From: Mesobacterium pallidum
GTDB lineage: Bacteria; Pseudomonadota; Alphaproteobacteria; Rhodobacterales; Rhodobacteraceae
Length of the DNA stretch: 64,000 nucleotides
NCBI RefSeq assembly: GCF_019966535.1
Contig: NZ_JAIMID010000009.1
Location: 181,916 to 245,915, forward strand
Direction: 5' to 3'
Below are positions 52,062 through 60,672 of this stretch, piece after piece. The stretch's first letter is position 1, and every line of letters begins with the position of its first letter. A program made the position numbers and the translations under genes. The notes beneath the pieces are model-generated. The model made no database searches. It had not been told where the DNA came from and was given only the letters and a program-made list of their open reading frames with translations.

Positions 52062-54688
52062 GCCGGAACTCCTTTTTGACGGGCAGCGGCGACGGCCGGG
52101 GCGCGGCGCGACTGCAGGAAGGCGATCAGCGCAAGCAGCGCCAGCGCAGGGATGAACATCAGCTCCTTCGGCCACTGGTTGGCCGGAGCCTGCACCGCCG
52201 AGATATGCACCGGGGTGTCGCCGTAGAAGTCGAAGGACGACAGCTGGTCGGACAGCGGCGTGCCGAACATCGGCTCGTCCAGCGCGACCATCTCGCCATC
52301 CGGCACCAGCGCCAGCCCCAGGGCGTCAAGCCGCGCGGGCCCGGTTTCCTCGGGCACGGTCAGCACCACGGTGAGGTCCTTCATCTCGAGCGTGTCGAAA
52401 TCCGGCCCCGAGATCACCACCCGCAGGTCGCGGCCCACCGGCGCGGCCTCCAGCGCCTCTTCGAAGGCGGCCGGTTCGATGGCGGTGTAGGGCGGCTGGA
52501 TCATGTCCATGAAGAACCCCGGCCGGAAGAGCGCGAAGGCGATGACCAGCATCGCCACCGTCTCCCAGATGCGGCTCTTCGTGAGGAACCAGCCCATGGT
52601 CGCGGCGGTGAAGACCAGGATGCCGATGGTCGCGATGATGAAGACGATGATGCCTTGCACCCATGTCACGTCGATCAGCAGCAGGTCGGTGTTGAAGATG
52701 AAGACGAAGGGCAGCGCCACCGTCCGCAAGCTGTAGAAAAACGCGGTAAAGCCCGTCTTGATCGCATCCCCGCCCGACACAGCCGCCGCCGCAAAGCTGG
52801 CAAGCCCCACGGGAGGCGTCACGTCGGCCATGATGCCGAAGTAGAAGACAAAGAGGTGAACGGCGATCAGCGGCACCACCAGGCCCGATTGCGCGCCCAG
52901 CTCCACCACCACGGCCACCATGAGCGTGCTCACGACGATGTAGTTGGCCGTGGTCGGCAGGCCCATCCCAAGGATCAACGACAGGATCGCCACCAGCACC
53001 AGCATCAGGATCAGGTTGCCGCCCGACAGGAACTCGACGAAATCCGCCATCACCTGCCCGATCCCGGTCAGCGACACGGTGCCGACGATGATCCCGGCGG
53101 TGGCGGTGGCCAGACCGATGCCGATCATGTTGCGCGCGCCGTCGATCAGGCCGGCGACCAGGTCCATGAGCCCGTCCTTGACCTTGCCGATGGCATTCGG
53201 CTCGCCCCGGAACATCGCCTTAAGCGTCTTCTGCGTCAGCAGGATGCCGAACAGCAGGAAGGTCGCCCAGAAGGCCGAGAGGCCCGGCGATTTGCGTTCG
53301 ATCATCAGGAAGTAGACCAGCACGATGATCGGCAGCAGGTAGTACAGGCCCGACTTGTAGATCTTGGGGATCTCGGGCAGCTCGACCACCTCGGAATTCG
53401 GGTCATCGGGTTCAAGGTCGGGCACGGTCGAGGCGAGGTAGAGCAGCCCGATATAGACCGCCCCCAGCAGCGCCGCGAGGACCCAGCCCGAGCCGGCTGG
53501 CACCATCGAGGTGATGAAGCGGACCGGGAATTGAGTGATGTAGCACAGCGCCGCGAAGCCGGCGAAGAAGAAGAACATCCCCAGCACCGTGTTCATCATG
53601 TTCACGGCCTTGTTGCCGATGGTCGGCATGTTGTTCTTCACCGCCTCGAGATGGACGATATAGACCAGCGCGATATAGCTGATGATCGCCGGCAGGAAGG
53701 CGTGGGTGATCACCTCGACATAGGAAATGCCCACGTATTCCACCATGAGGAAGGCGGCGGCGCCCATGACCGGCGGCATGATCTGGCCGTTGACGGACGA
53801 GGCGACCTCGACCGAGCCGGCCTTTTCGGCGGAAAAGCCCACCCGCTTCATCAGCGGGATGGTGAATGTGCCGGTGGTCACCACGTTGGCGATGGACGAG
53901 CCCGAGATGAGGCCGGTGGCCGCAGAGCCGACGACCGCCGCCTTGGCCGGGCCGCCACGCAGGTGGCCAAGCGCACCGAAGGCCATCTTGATGAAGTAAT
54001 TGCCCGCGCCGGCCTTGTCCAAGAGCGCGCCGAACAGCACGAAGAGAAAGACGAAACGCGTCGAGACCCCCAGCGCGATGCCGAAGACGCCTTCCGACGT
54101 GATCCACATGTGCGACATGGCCTTGCGCAACGAGGCGCCGGCCCAGCGGATCTGGTCGGGGACGACCTCGGACGCGCCGAAGAACACATAGAGCAGGAAG
54201 ATGACCGCCAGCGCCACCATCACCGGCCCCAGCGTCCGATAGGCGGCGATGAACAGCAGCACGAGGCCCAGCAGCGAGAAGATCGCGTCGGTGTCGTCGG
54301 CCAGCCCGCCGTTGCCGACAATCTTGTCGTAGAAAATGTAGCCGTACATCGCCAGGGTCGCGCCGCCGATGGCCAGCACCCAGTCATACCACGGCACATA
54401 GGTCTTGGGCGCGCTCTTGAACAGCGGATAGGCCATGGCCGACAGGAAGATCGCAAAGGCCAGGTGGATCTGGCGCGAGTTGTTGATCAGATCGCCCGGC
54501 AGCAGATAAGGCGCCCAGGGCGAGGCCAGCAGTATCTGGAAAATGGACCAGACCAGCGCCACGCCGGCAATGAAAAGACCGATCGTTCCGGGGACGGCAC
54601 GCGCCCCGCTGTCCGAGGCGGCGACCAGTTCCTGAAGTTCGGCCTCGCTCAGGCCGGCCTTCCCGGTCGAATTATCGACGTTTGACAT
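52058..54688 (-). CDS. TRAP transporter fused permease (4TM-12TM)
   Basis: 876 aa inner-membrane protein: a small DctQ-like domain (about 30-210), a large DctM-like domain (about 210-700, with VGSAATGLISGSSIANVVTTG and LSLILGMGLPTTANYIV), and a C-terminal soluble/DUF3394-like part up to 876. Fused permeases pair with TAXI-type binding proteins. It imports an organic acid or similar with Na+ or H+. It follows the binding-protein gene across a hairpin. Confidence 0.92.
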   Translation of the reverse strand: MSNVDNSTGKAGLSEAELQELVAASDSGARAVPGTIGLFIAGVALVWSIFQILLASPWAPYLLPGDLINNSRQIHLAFAIFLSAMAYPLFKSAPKTYVPWYDWVLAIGGATLAMYGYIFYDKIVGNGGLADDTDAIFSLLGLVLLFIAAYRTLGPVMVALAVIFLLYVFFGASEVVPDQIRWAGASLRKAMSHMWITSEGVFGIALGVSTRFVFLFVLFGALLDKAGAGNYFIKMAFGALGHLRGGPAKAAVVGSAATGLISGSSIANVVTTGTFTIPLMKRVGFSAEKAGSVEVASSVNGQIMPPVMGAAAFLMVEYVGISYVEVITHAFLPAIISYIALVYIVHLEAVKNNMPTIGNKAVNMMNTVLGMFFFFAGFAALCYITQFPVRFITSMVPAGSGWVLAALLGAVYIGLLYLASTVPDLEPDDPNSEVVELPEIPKIYKSGLYYLLPIIVLVYFLMIERKSPGLSAFWATFLLFGILLTQKTLKAMFRGEPNAIGKVKDGLMDLVAGLIDGARNMIGIGLATATAGIIVGTVSLTGIGQVMADFVEFLSGGNLILMLVLVAILSLILGMGLPTTANYIVVSTLMVAVVVELGAQSGLVVPLIAVHLFVFYFGIMADVTPPVGLASFAAAAVSGGDAIKTGFTAFFYSLRTVALPFVFIFNTDLLLIDVTWVQGIIVFIIATIGILVFTAATMGWFLTKSRIWETVAMLVIAFALFRPGFFMDMIQPPYTAIEPAAFEEALEAAPVGRDLRVVISGPDFDTLEMKDLTVVLTVPEETGPARLDALGLALVPDGEMVALDEPMFGTPLSDQLSSFDFYGDTPVHISAVQAPANQWPKELMFIPALALLALIAFLQSRRAPAVAAARQKGVPA

Positions 54689-54753
54689 GGACTACTCCCG
54701 TTCCGGCCTTTCCTGGCCGTTGTCGCGCAAAGGTTGGGTCCCCTCCCCGGAAC

Positions 54754-54781
54754 CGGAGAGCGACGCGGGCGCCGCTCTCCG
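54754..54781 (-). promoter_or_regulatory. Stem-loop between TAXI binding protein and TRAP permease
   Basis: CGGAGAGCG pairs with CGCTCTCCG (9 bp) around a 10 nt loop, about 23 nt after the TAXI gene stop. No U tract. Likely a processing or attenuation element favouring binding-protein expression. Confidence 0.55.
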
Positions 54782-54803
54782 ACATGTCGTCAGGCGTGAC
54801 GGA

Positions 54804-55769
54804 TCACTCCATCATGCCCTTTTCCTTGTAGTACTTGGCAGCGCCCGCGTGCAGCGGAGCCGACAGCGACTGGGTCGCCATCTCTTCGGGCGTCAGGTTG
54901 GCGAAGGCCGGGTGCAGGCCGGTGAAGTCCGAGAAGTTCTCGAACACGGCCGAGGTCAGCGCGTAGACCGCGTCTTCGGAGACCGCGTCCGAGGTGACCA
55001 GCGTGGCCCGCACACCGAACGTGGTCACGTCGCTGTCGTTGCCCCGGTACATGCCACCCGGGATCGTCGCGACCGAGTAGAAGGGGAATTCCTCGACCAG
55101 CGCGGAGACCGCGTCGCCGGAAACCTCGACCAGCACGGAATCGCAGGCCGTGGTGGCCTCCTGGATTGAGCCCGAGGGGTGGCCGACGGTGTAGACCATC
55201 GCGTCGATCTGGTTGTCGCAGAGTGCGGCGGATTGCTCGGCCGCCTTCAGCTCGGACGCGAGGGCGAAATCGCCGGTGGTCCAGCCCATCTTTTCCATCA
55301 GCACTTCCATCGTGGCGCGCTGGCCCGACCCTGGGTTGCCGATGTTGACGCGCTTGCCCTTCAGGTCGTCGAAGGTGGTGATGCCGGCGTCCGCCCGCGC
55401 CACGACCGTGAACGGCTCGGGGTGGACCGAGAAGACCGAGCGCAGGCCATCAAAGGCGCCGTCCTCGAACTGCACCACGCCGTTATAGGCGTTGTACTGG
55501 ATGTCGGACTGGGCGACGCCGAACTCGAGTTCGCCTTCCTTGATCGTGTTGACGTTGTAGACCGACCCGCCGGTGGATTCGACCGAGCAGCGGATGCCGT
55601 GGTCGCGGCGACCCTTGTTCACCAGCCGGCAGATCGCGCCGCCGGTGGGATAGTAGACGCCGGTGACACCGCCGGTGCCGATGGTGATGAACTCTTCGGC
55701 AAAGGCTGCCGGGGCCATGACGGCCGCGGTGGCAAAGGCCGCGATCCCCAGTTTGAATTGCTTTGTCAT
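54804..55769 (-). CDS. TAXI-family TRAP transporter solute-binding protein
   Basis: 321 aa precursor with a signal peptide to about residue 24 (AAFA/EEF). Typical TAXI motifs [59 protein letters not shown]. Periplasmic receptor for the fused permease; the ligand is not predictable, although glutamate and other organic acids are known for some members. Confidence 0.92.
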   Translation of the reverse strand: MTKQFKLGIAAFATAAVMAPAAFAEEFITIGTGGVTGVYYPTGGAICRLVNKGRRDHGIRCSVESTGGSVYNVNTIKEGELEFGVAQSDIQYNAYNGVVQFEDGAFDGLRSVFSVHPEPFTVVARADAGITTFDDLKGKRVNIGNPGSGQRATMEVLMEKMGWTTGDFALASELKAAEQSAALCDNQIDAMVYTVGHPSGSIQEATTACDSVLVEVSGDAVSALVEEFPFYSVATIPGGMYRGNDSDVTTFGVRATLVTSDAVSEDAVYALTSAVFENFSDFTGLHPAFANLTPEEMATQSLSAPLHAGAAKYYKEKGMME

Positions 55770-55810
55770 CGTAAACTCCCGTTGATGTGTTTGGGTTTGG
55801 GATTTCTTGG

Positions 55811-56665
55811 TCAGAGGCCGACGACCTCTCCGAGGGCGCGGTTCGCGCCCTCGACATCCGCGATCCGGTCGGTCGCGGCAGGTCCTGCGCGGGCCGCGAC
55901 CATGGCCATCAGCGTTTCCACCAGGAACATGGTCGCCACGTAGGACGAAAAGAAATTCGGGCTTTCGGTCGGCACCACGATCCGCGCCGAGGCATGGCGC
56001 AGCGCCGGGCAGGCATGGGTGTCGCTGATGACCACCACGTAGACGCCCCGCGCCTTGGCAAACTCCGCCGCGCGGATCGAGGTGGCGGCAAAGGGCGGCT
56101 TGGTGATGACGATCAGCGCATCAGCGCCATCTAGATCGGCCAGCGCCGCCCCGATCGAGGCGCCCATGCGGCCCGCCGCCATCCAGCCATCGCCCAGGAA
56201 ATTGCCCATGTAGGCGGTGTATTCCGCGACCCCGGTCGAGCCGAGCCCGCCCAGCACCACCACCCGCCGGGCGCTGTGCAACTGGTCCGCGATCTCGCCC
56301 AGCCGGGCGGTGTCGATCTCTTCCGCCAGCCGGTCGATGTTGCGCATGCAGGCATCGCGGTTGCTCTGGATCAGCGTCTCGTTGCCCGCGTCCTGCAACG
56401 CGTCGGCACGGGCGGCGAAACTCGCCTGCTGCCGTTGCAGCCGGCGGCGCATGCCCTCGCGCAACTCTTCGAAATTGTCGTAGTCCAGCGCCTTGGCCAG
56501 ACGCGTGAAAGTCGCCGGCGCCAGCCCCGAATGGTCGGCCACCGCCCGCAGGGACCGGGTCGCGGCGTCCAGCGGATTCGCGGCGATGTAATCGCCCGCC
56601 TCCCGCAGGCGCGCGCTGAGCCCCTCGTAGTTGGAGGCGAGCCGTTCCTCGAAACTGCTGAGCAA
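55811..56665 (-). CDS. MurR/RpiR-family transcriptional regulator
   Basis: 284 aa. The N-terminal HTH_6 domain ([34 protein letters not shown]) is followed by a SIS domain ([42 protein letters not shown]). The start is TTG at 56665 with a GGGGGGG stretch upstream; no ATG in frame precedes the HTH. Divergent to the aminotransferase, upstream of the TRAP genes. Probably controls both in response to an amino- or keto-acid. Confidence 0.85.
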   Translation of the reverse strand: MLSSFEERLASNYEGLSARLREAGDYIAANPLDAATRSLRAVADHSGLAPATFTRLAKALDYDNFEELREGMRRRLQRQQASFAARADALQDAGNETLIQSNRDACMRNIDRLAEEIDTARLGEIADQLHSARRVVVLGGLGSTGVAEYTAYMGNFLGDGWMAAGRMGASIGAALADLDGADALIVITKPPFAATSIRAAEFAKARGVYVVVISDTHACPALRHASARIVVPTESPNFFSSYVATMFLVETLMAMVAARAGPAATDRIADVEGANRALGEVVGL

Positions 56666-56709
56666 GCGTGGCCCCCCCGGGTGCTGTCATCAAACAATCG
56701 AGTCGGAGC

Positions 56710-56756
56710 GTTTCATTTGTTTCATATATTGTCAACATGCGACCCATCTGTTTCAT
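56710..56756. promoter_or_regulatory. Three GTTTCAT direct repeats in the RpiR / aminotransferase divergent region
   Basis: GTTTCAT occurs at 56710-56716, 56719-56725 and 56750-56756, in an AT-rich 137 nt divergent spacer. The first two are 9 bp apart and the third 31 bp further, about three helical turns. Candidate RpiR operator repeats. Confidence 0.5.
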
Positions 56757-56802
56757 GCTATCTTCGGGCGAACGCGCCGAATCGACCCTGGAGTTGACCC
56801 AC

Positions 56803-58122
56803 ATGACCCATGTTTTCCACCGCAGCGCGCGCCAGGCGCCCCCTGTCGCTGTCCGTGGTGAGGGTGCCTATATTTTCGACACATCGGGCAAGGCCTATCT
56901 TGACGGATCGGGGGGCGCGGCCGTGTCCTGCCTTGGTCATTCCGATCGCGACGTGATCGCGGCCATGCGGGCCCAGGCCGATGCCATCGCCTTTGCGCAT
57001 ACCGGGTTCTTCACCTCCGAGCCGGCCGAGCGGCTGGCCGACCGGCTGATCGACCATGCGCCCGAAGGGCTCGACAAGGTCTATTTCGTCTCGGGCGGGT
57101 CCGAGGCGGTCGAGGCCGCGCTCAAGATGGCGCGGCAGTATTTCGTCGAGATCGGCCAGCCCCAGCGCGGCCGCTTCATCGCGCGGCGGCAAAGCTACCA
57201 CGGCAACACGCTGGGCGCGCTGGGCACCGGAGGCAATGCCTGGCGGCGGGCGCAGTTCCAGCCGCTGATGGTCGAAACCAGCCATATCGCGCCCTGCTAC
57301 GCCTACCGCGACCAGCAGCCGGGCGAGAGCCTCGAGGCTTACGGCCGGCGCGTCGCGGACGAGCTTGAGGCCGAGTTGCAGCGCGTTGGCCCCGAGACCG
57401 TCATCGGCTTCATCGCCGAGCCGGTGGTGGGCGCGACCATGGGCGCCGTCCCGGCTGCACCGGGCTATTTCAAGCGCATCCGCGAGATCTGCGACCGATA
57501 CGGCATCCTCTTGATCCTCGATGAGGTCATGTGCGGCATGGGCCGGACCGGCACGCTCTTTGCCTGTGAACAGGACGGAATCAGCCCCGACATCGTGACC
57601 ATTGCCAAGGGGCTTGGCGCGGGCTACCAGCCCATCGGCGCAACCCTATGCACTGCAAAAATTTTCGACGCTTTCGTGAACGGGTCTGGGTTCTTCCAGC
57701 ACGGCCATACCTATATCGGTCACCCGATGGCTACCGCCGCCGCCGACGTGGTGGTGACCAAGCTGACCGACGGCGGGCTTGTCGCCCGCGCGGCCGCGAT
57801 GGGCGACAAGCTGGACGCGGCCCTGCGCGACGCCTTTGGCCAGCATCCCCATATCGGCGACATCCGCGGCCGCGGAATGTTCCGCGGGCTCGAGATCGTG
57901 GCCGACCGCGAGACCAAGGCGCCCTTTGCCCCGTCGATGGGGATCAACAAGAAGATCAAGGCCGCCACCTTCGAGGCCGGCCTGATCTGCTACCCGATGG
58001 GCGGCACGCTGGATGGCGTGAACGGCGATCACGTCCTGCTGGCGCCGCCCTTCATCCTGACCGACGACCAGCTGGGCGAGCTGGTGGACAAGCTTTCGGC
58101 CGCGTTCAAGGCCGTGCTGTGA
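56803..58122 (+). CDS. Class III PLP aminotransferase
   Basis: 439 aa class III (omega-amino acid) aminotransferase. FVSGGSEAVEAALKMARQYFVE, LLILDEVMCGMGRTGTLFA with the PLP Asp, and the PLP Lys in IVTIAKGLGAGYQPIGA. The family transfers terminal or alpha amino groups to pyruvate or 2-oxoglutarate. Followed immediately by a BKACE gene overlapping by 4 nt, so its product is probably a beta-keto or semialdehyde acid further processed there. GGAG lies 10 nt upstream. Confidence 0.9.
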   Translation: MTHVFHRSARQAPPVAVRGEGAYIFDTSGKAYLDGSGGAAVSCLGHSDRDVIAAMRAQADAIAFAHTGFFTSEPAERLADRLIDHAPEGLDKVYFVSGGSEAVEAALKMARQYFVEIGQPQRGRFIARRQSYHGNTLGALGTGGNAWRRAQFQPLMVETSHIAPCYAYRDQQPGESLEAYGRRVADELEAELQRVGPETVIGFIAEPVVGATMGAVPAAPGYFKRIREICDRYGILLILDEVMCGMGRTGTLFACEQDGISPDIVTIAKGLGAGYQPIGATLCTAKIFDAFVNGSGFFQHGHTYIGHPMATAAADVVVTKLTDGGLVARAAAMGDKLDAALRDAFGQHPHIGDIRGRGMFRGLEIVADRETKAPFAPSMGINKKIKAATFEAGLICYPMGGTLDGVNGDHVLLAPPFILTDDQLGELVDKLSAAFKAVL

Positions 58123-58874
58123 CCCCGCTGCCGTCGCTGATGGTGGCGCCCAACGGCGCCACACGCACCAAGGCCGACCACCCCGCCCTGCCCGTCACGC
58201 TGGACGAGGTGACCGAGACCGCCCGCGCCTGCGCGGCGGCGGGTGCCAATGGCCTGCACCTCCACCTGCGCGACGCGGACCAGCGCCACCTGCTGGACGC
58301 GGGCGCCTACCGCGAGGCGCTGGCACATCTTGCCACCGCGCTGCCGGGCCTGCCCGTGCAGGTCACGACCGAGGCGGGCGGCATCTATGCCCCGGGCCAC
58401 CAGAAGCGGATCGCGCTGGACAGCGGCGCCACGCTCGTCTCGGCCGCCTGGCGCGAGATCACGCGGGAGGATGGGGCGACCGCGTTCTACCAGGAATGCC
58501 ACGACGCCGGGATCGCCGTGCAGCACATCCTCTATTCAGCAGAGGATGCCGAGGGGTTGGCCCGCACCCTGCCCCGCGCGATGCTGGATGATCCGGCCTT
58601 GCAACTGATCTTCGTGCTGGGCCGCTACGTGGCCGGGCAGCAATCGACGCCCGAGATGCTCGCGCCCTTCCTCGGCTGGATGAAGGCCGAAGGCATCTGC
58701 CCCGACTGGGGCCTTTGCGCCTTTGGCCAGGGGGAGACCGCCTGCCTCGTCGCCGCCCATGCGGCGGGGGGCAAGTTGCGGGTGGGGTTCGAGAATTCGC
58801 TGCTGAACGCCGATGGCATCACCGCGCGCGACAATGCCGAACGGGTGGCCGAGGTGGTTCGCGCCACCGCCTGA
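58119..58874 (+). CDS. BKACE-family beta-keto acid cleavage enzyme (DUF849)
   Basis: 251 aa, shorter than most BKACE proteins. Start region MVAPNGATRTKADHPALPV and the Zn HxH (H47, H49 in LHLHLRD) are typical. A GTG start at 58119 overlaps the aminotransferase stop (GTGA) with AAGG 8 nt upstream; an ATG at 58140 is an alternative. It would cleave a beta-keto acid with acetyl-CoA; pairing with the aminotransferase suggests a beta-amino acid or related substrate. Confidence 0.85.
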   Translation: MTPLPSLMVAPNGATRTKADHPALPVTLDEVTETARACAAAGANGLHLHLRDADQRHLLDAGAYREALAHLATALPGLPVQVTTEAGGIYAPGHQKRIALDSGATLVSAAWREITREDGATAFYQECHDAGIAVQHILYSAEDAEGLARTLPRAMLDDPALQLIFVLGRYVAGQQSTPEMLAPFLGWMKAEGICPDWGLCAFGQGETACLVAAHAAGGKLRVGFENSLLNADGITARDNAERVAEVVRATA

Positions 58875-59639
58875 TCAGCCGCCGAGCGAGGCCGCGACGC
58901 TGGGCAGCTCGGGCCGGAAATAGGCGATCATCCGCCCCTCGGCCTGCGGCCCTGTCCAGGGCGCAACCCCGTGCAGCGCGAGGCGATGAACCACGTAGGC
59001 TTCGCCCGGCCGCGCGGTCACTTCGACCCGGCAGCAGGTGTCGAAAATGCGCTGCCGGGCGTCCTGGTAGACCTCGGTCAGGTCGACCTCTCCCCAGCTT
59101 TCGCGCGGGTATGGCGCCAGGGCCGTGCGAAAGGCATCGCGGATTATCGCGTGACTGCCTTCCCAGACCACCAGCGGGCTCGCCCCTTCGGGCGCATCGT
59201 TCAGCGGCAGGCCGAGGATGAAGGCATGCGGCTCGACAAAGCGCCGCCGCCGGTCCGGCCCCATGGCGCGCAGCCCGTCCACATGGGCCGCGTCGCGCTT
59301 TTGCCGGTAGCGGAGGTTGGCCTCGCTCTCGCCGTCTCGGGGCCGTGGGTAGCCCGGCCAGACGACCGAGACCTGCGCCCGGTGCCAGTCTTGCGCCCCG
59401 TACTGCCCGGTGATCCAGTCGACCGCCGCACCACGCAGCGGCACGCCGTTCACGGACCCGTCCGCCGCATTCCCCAGCGCATCGACACCGACGAACCAGG
59501 TGCCTTCGCAGGTCAGCCAGCGCGCGCGAAGGCCCTCGTCCTGAACCGCGTTCAGCGCGTCCCGCCGCGCCGCCTCGGCCCAATCCGCCAGGGCGGGATC
59601 GTAGGAGAACCGATGCCAGCCGAGGCGGGAAAATGTCAT
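58875..59639 (-). CDS. PhyH-like Fe(II)/2-oxoglutarate-type dioxygenase
   Basis: 254 aa. HVD (in RDAAHVDGLRAMG) supplies His and Asp; the distal His is in HRLALHGVAPW and an Arg in EGRMIAYFRPE, matching a 2-His-1-carboxylate facial triad with a 2OG-binding Arg. Related to phytanoyl-CoA dioxygenase-like proteins of unknown substrate. Its ATG overlaps the upstream TauE gene's stop by 4 nt. Convergent with the BKACE gene, abutting. Confidence 0.68.
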   Translation of the reverse strand: MTFSRLGWHRFSYDPALADWAEAARRDALNAVQDEGLRARWLTCEGTWFVGVDALGNAADGSVNGVPLRGAAVDWITGQYGAQDWHRAQVSVVWPGYPRPRDGESEANLRYRQKRDAAHVDGLRAMGPDRRRRFVEPHAFILGLPLNDAPEGASPLVVWEGSHAIIRDAFRTALAPYPRESWGEVDLTEVYQDARQRIFDTCCRVEVTARPGEAYVVHRLALHGVAPWTGPQAEGRMIAYFRPELPSVAASLGG

Positions 59640-60460
59640 CCCCACAAGGCCTTGCGCAGCATGTTCAATGCAACCAGCGTCAGGAAGACCGCAAAGACCC
59701 GCTTGAGCGGTTTGGGGTCCATGGCATGGGCCAGCTTGACCCCCATCGGCGCGGTGATCAGCGTCATGGCGATGACGATGAGAAAGGCCACCAGGTTCAC
59801 CGCCCCGATGGTCAGCGGCGGTCGGCTGGCGGCGTCGATGTCCAGCAGCAGGAAGCCCAGCACTGAGGGCACGGCGATGATCACGCCAAAGCCCGCCGCC
59901 GTCGCCACCGCCCGGTGGATCGGCGTGTTGTAGAGCGTCATCAGGGGCACCCCGAAGGACCCGCCGCCGATCCCCATGAGCACCGACAGGAACCCCACGA
60001 ACGGCGAGGTCAGCGCCCGGCCCAGCCCCTTGGGCATCGCCTCGCCCAGCCGCCAGTCGCTTCGGCCGAGGCCCAGGTAGAGGCCGATGACGATGCCGAG
60101 GCAGCCGAAGATCGCCTGCAACGTGACCGAGCGCAACCCCGAGGCGACGAAGACCCCGAGGATGGCGCCAAGCGCGATGCCGGGGGCCCAGCCACGCAGG
60201 ATCTCCCAATCCACGGCGCCCTTGCGGTTGTGCCCAAGGACCGAGCGCACGGAAGTCACGATGATCGTCGCCAGCGAGGTGGCCAGGCAGACCTGCATCA
60301 GCTGCGGCCCGTCATAGCCCAGCGTCTGGAAGGCGTAGAAGAAGGCGGGCACCAGGACGATCCCGCCGCCAACACCCAGCAGGCCCGCCAGCACGCCGGC
60401 CAGCCCCCCGATGACCATGAGCAGGATCAGCATCTGGAACAGCAACATCGTGTCGGGCAT
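59636..60460 (-). CDS. TauE/SafE-family sulfite / anion exporter
   Basis: 274 aa with about eight membrane helices and the two repeat signatures GLAGVLAGLLGVGGGIVLVP and FLSVLMGIGGGSFGVPLM, characteristic of TSUP (TauE/SafE) proteins that export sulfite, sulfoacetate or other anions. The start at 60460 has GGAGA 7 nt upstream. Translationally coupled to the dioxygenase gene, so both might act on one organosulfur or carboxylate compound. Confidence 0.88.
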   Translation of the reverse strand: MPDTMLLFQMLILLMVIGGLAGVLAGLLGVGGGIVLVPAFFYAFQTLGYDGPQLMQVCLATSLATIIVTSVRSVLGHNRKGAVDWEILRGWAPGIALGAILGVFVASGLRSVTLQAIFGCLGIVIGLYLGLGRSDWRLGEAMPKGLGRALTSPFVGFLSVLMGIGGGSFGVPLMTLYNTPIHRAVATAAGFGVIIAVPSVLGFLLLDIDAASRPPLTIGAVNLVAFLIVIAMTLITAPMGVKLAHAMDPKPLKRVFAVFLTLVALNMLRKALWG

Positions 60461-60672
60461 CTTGGGTCTCCGTTGGTTGAGGTGTCGCTTACACCGCCCG
60501 GACGGGGCTGGAAAGCCCGGCAAAGTGGCAGACCCCCACAGCAACCCCATATGCGCACCTTATGCTGTGCACGGGTGCACTTGCGCCATGGGACCATCGG
60601 CGTATTTTGGCGATCTGAACAGGTCGCCCGCTTATTGCCCGCACCTGACTACCCTTCGAAAGGATTGATCCC
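60461..60672. promoter_or_regulatory. Divergent tauE / efflux promoter region
   Basis: 212 nt spacer. GTGCAC-GG-GTGCAC at 60567-60580 is a palindromic repeat and may be an operator. An imperfect hairpin (GGCGA/TCGCC arms, 60609-60628) lies in the leader of the efflux gene. No clear promoter hexamers assigned. Confidence 0.35.

Noticed and set aside
52076..54685. Long plus-strand open frame over the TRAP permease
   Set aside because: The protein is His/Asp/Arg-rich low-complexity, the typical shadow of a hydrophobic membrane gene on the other strand.
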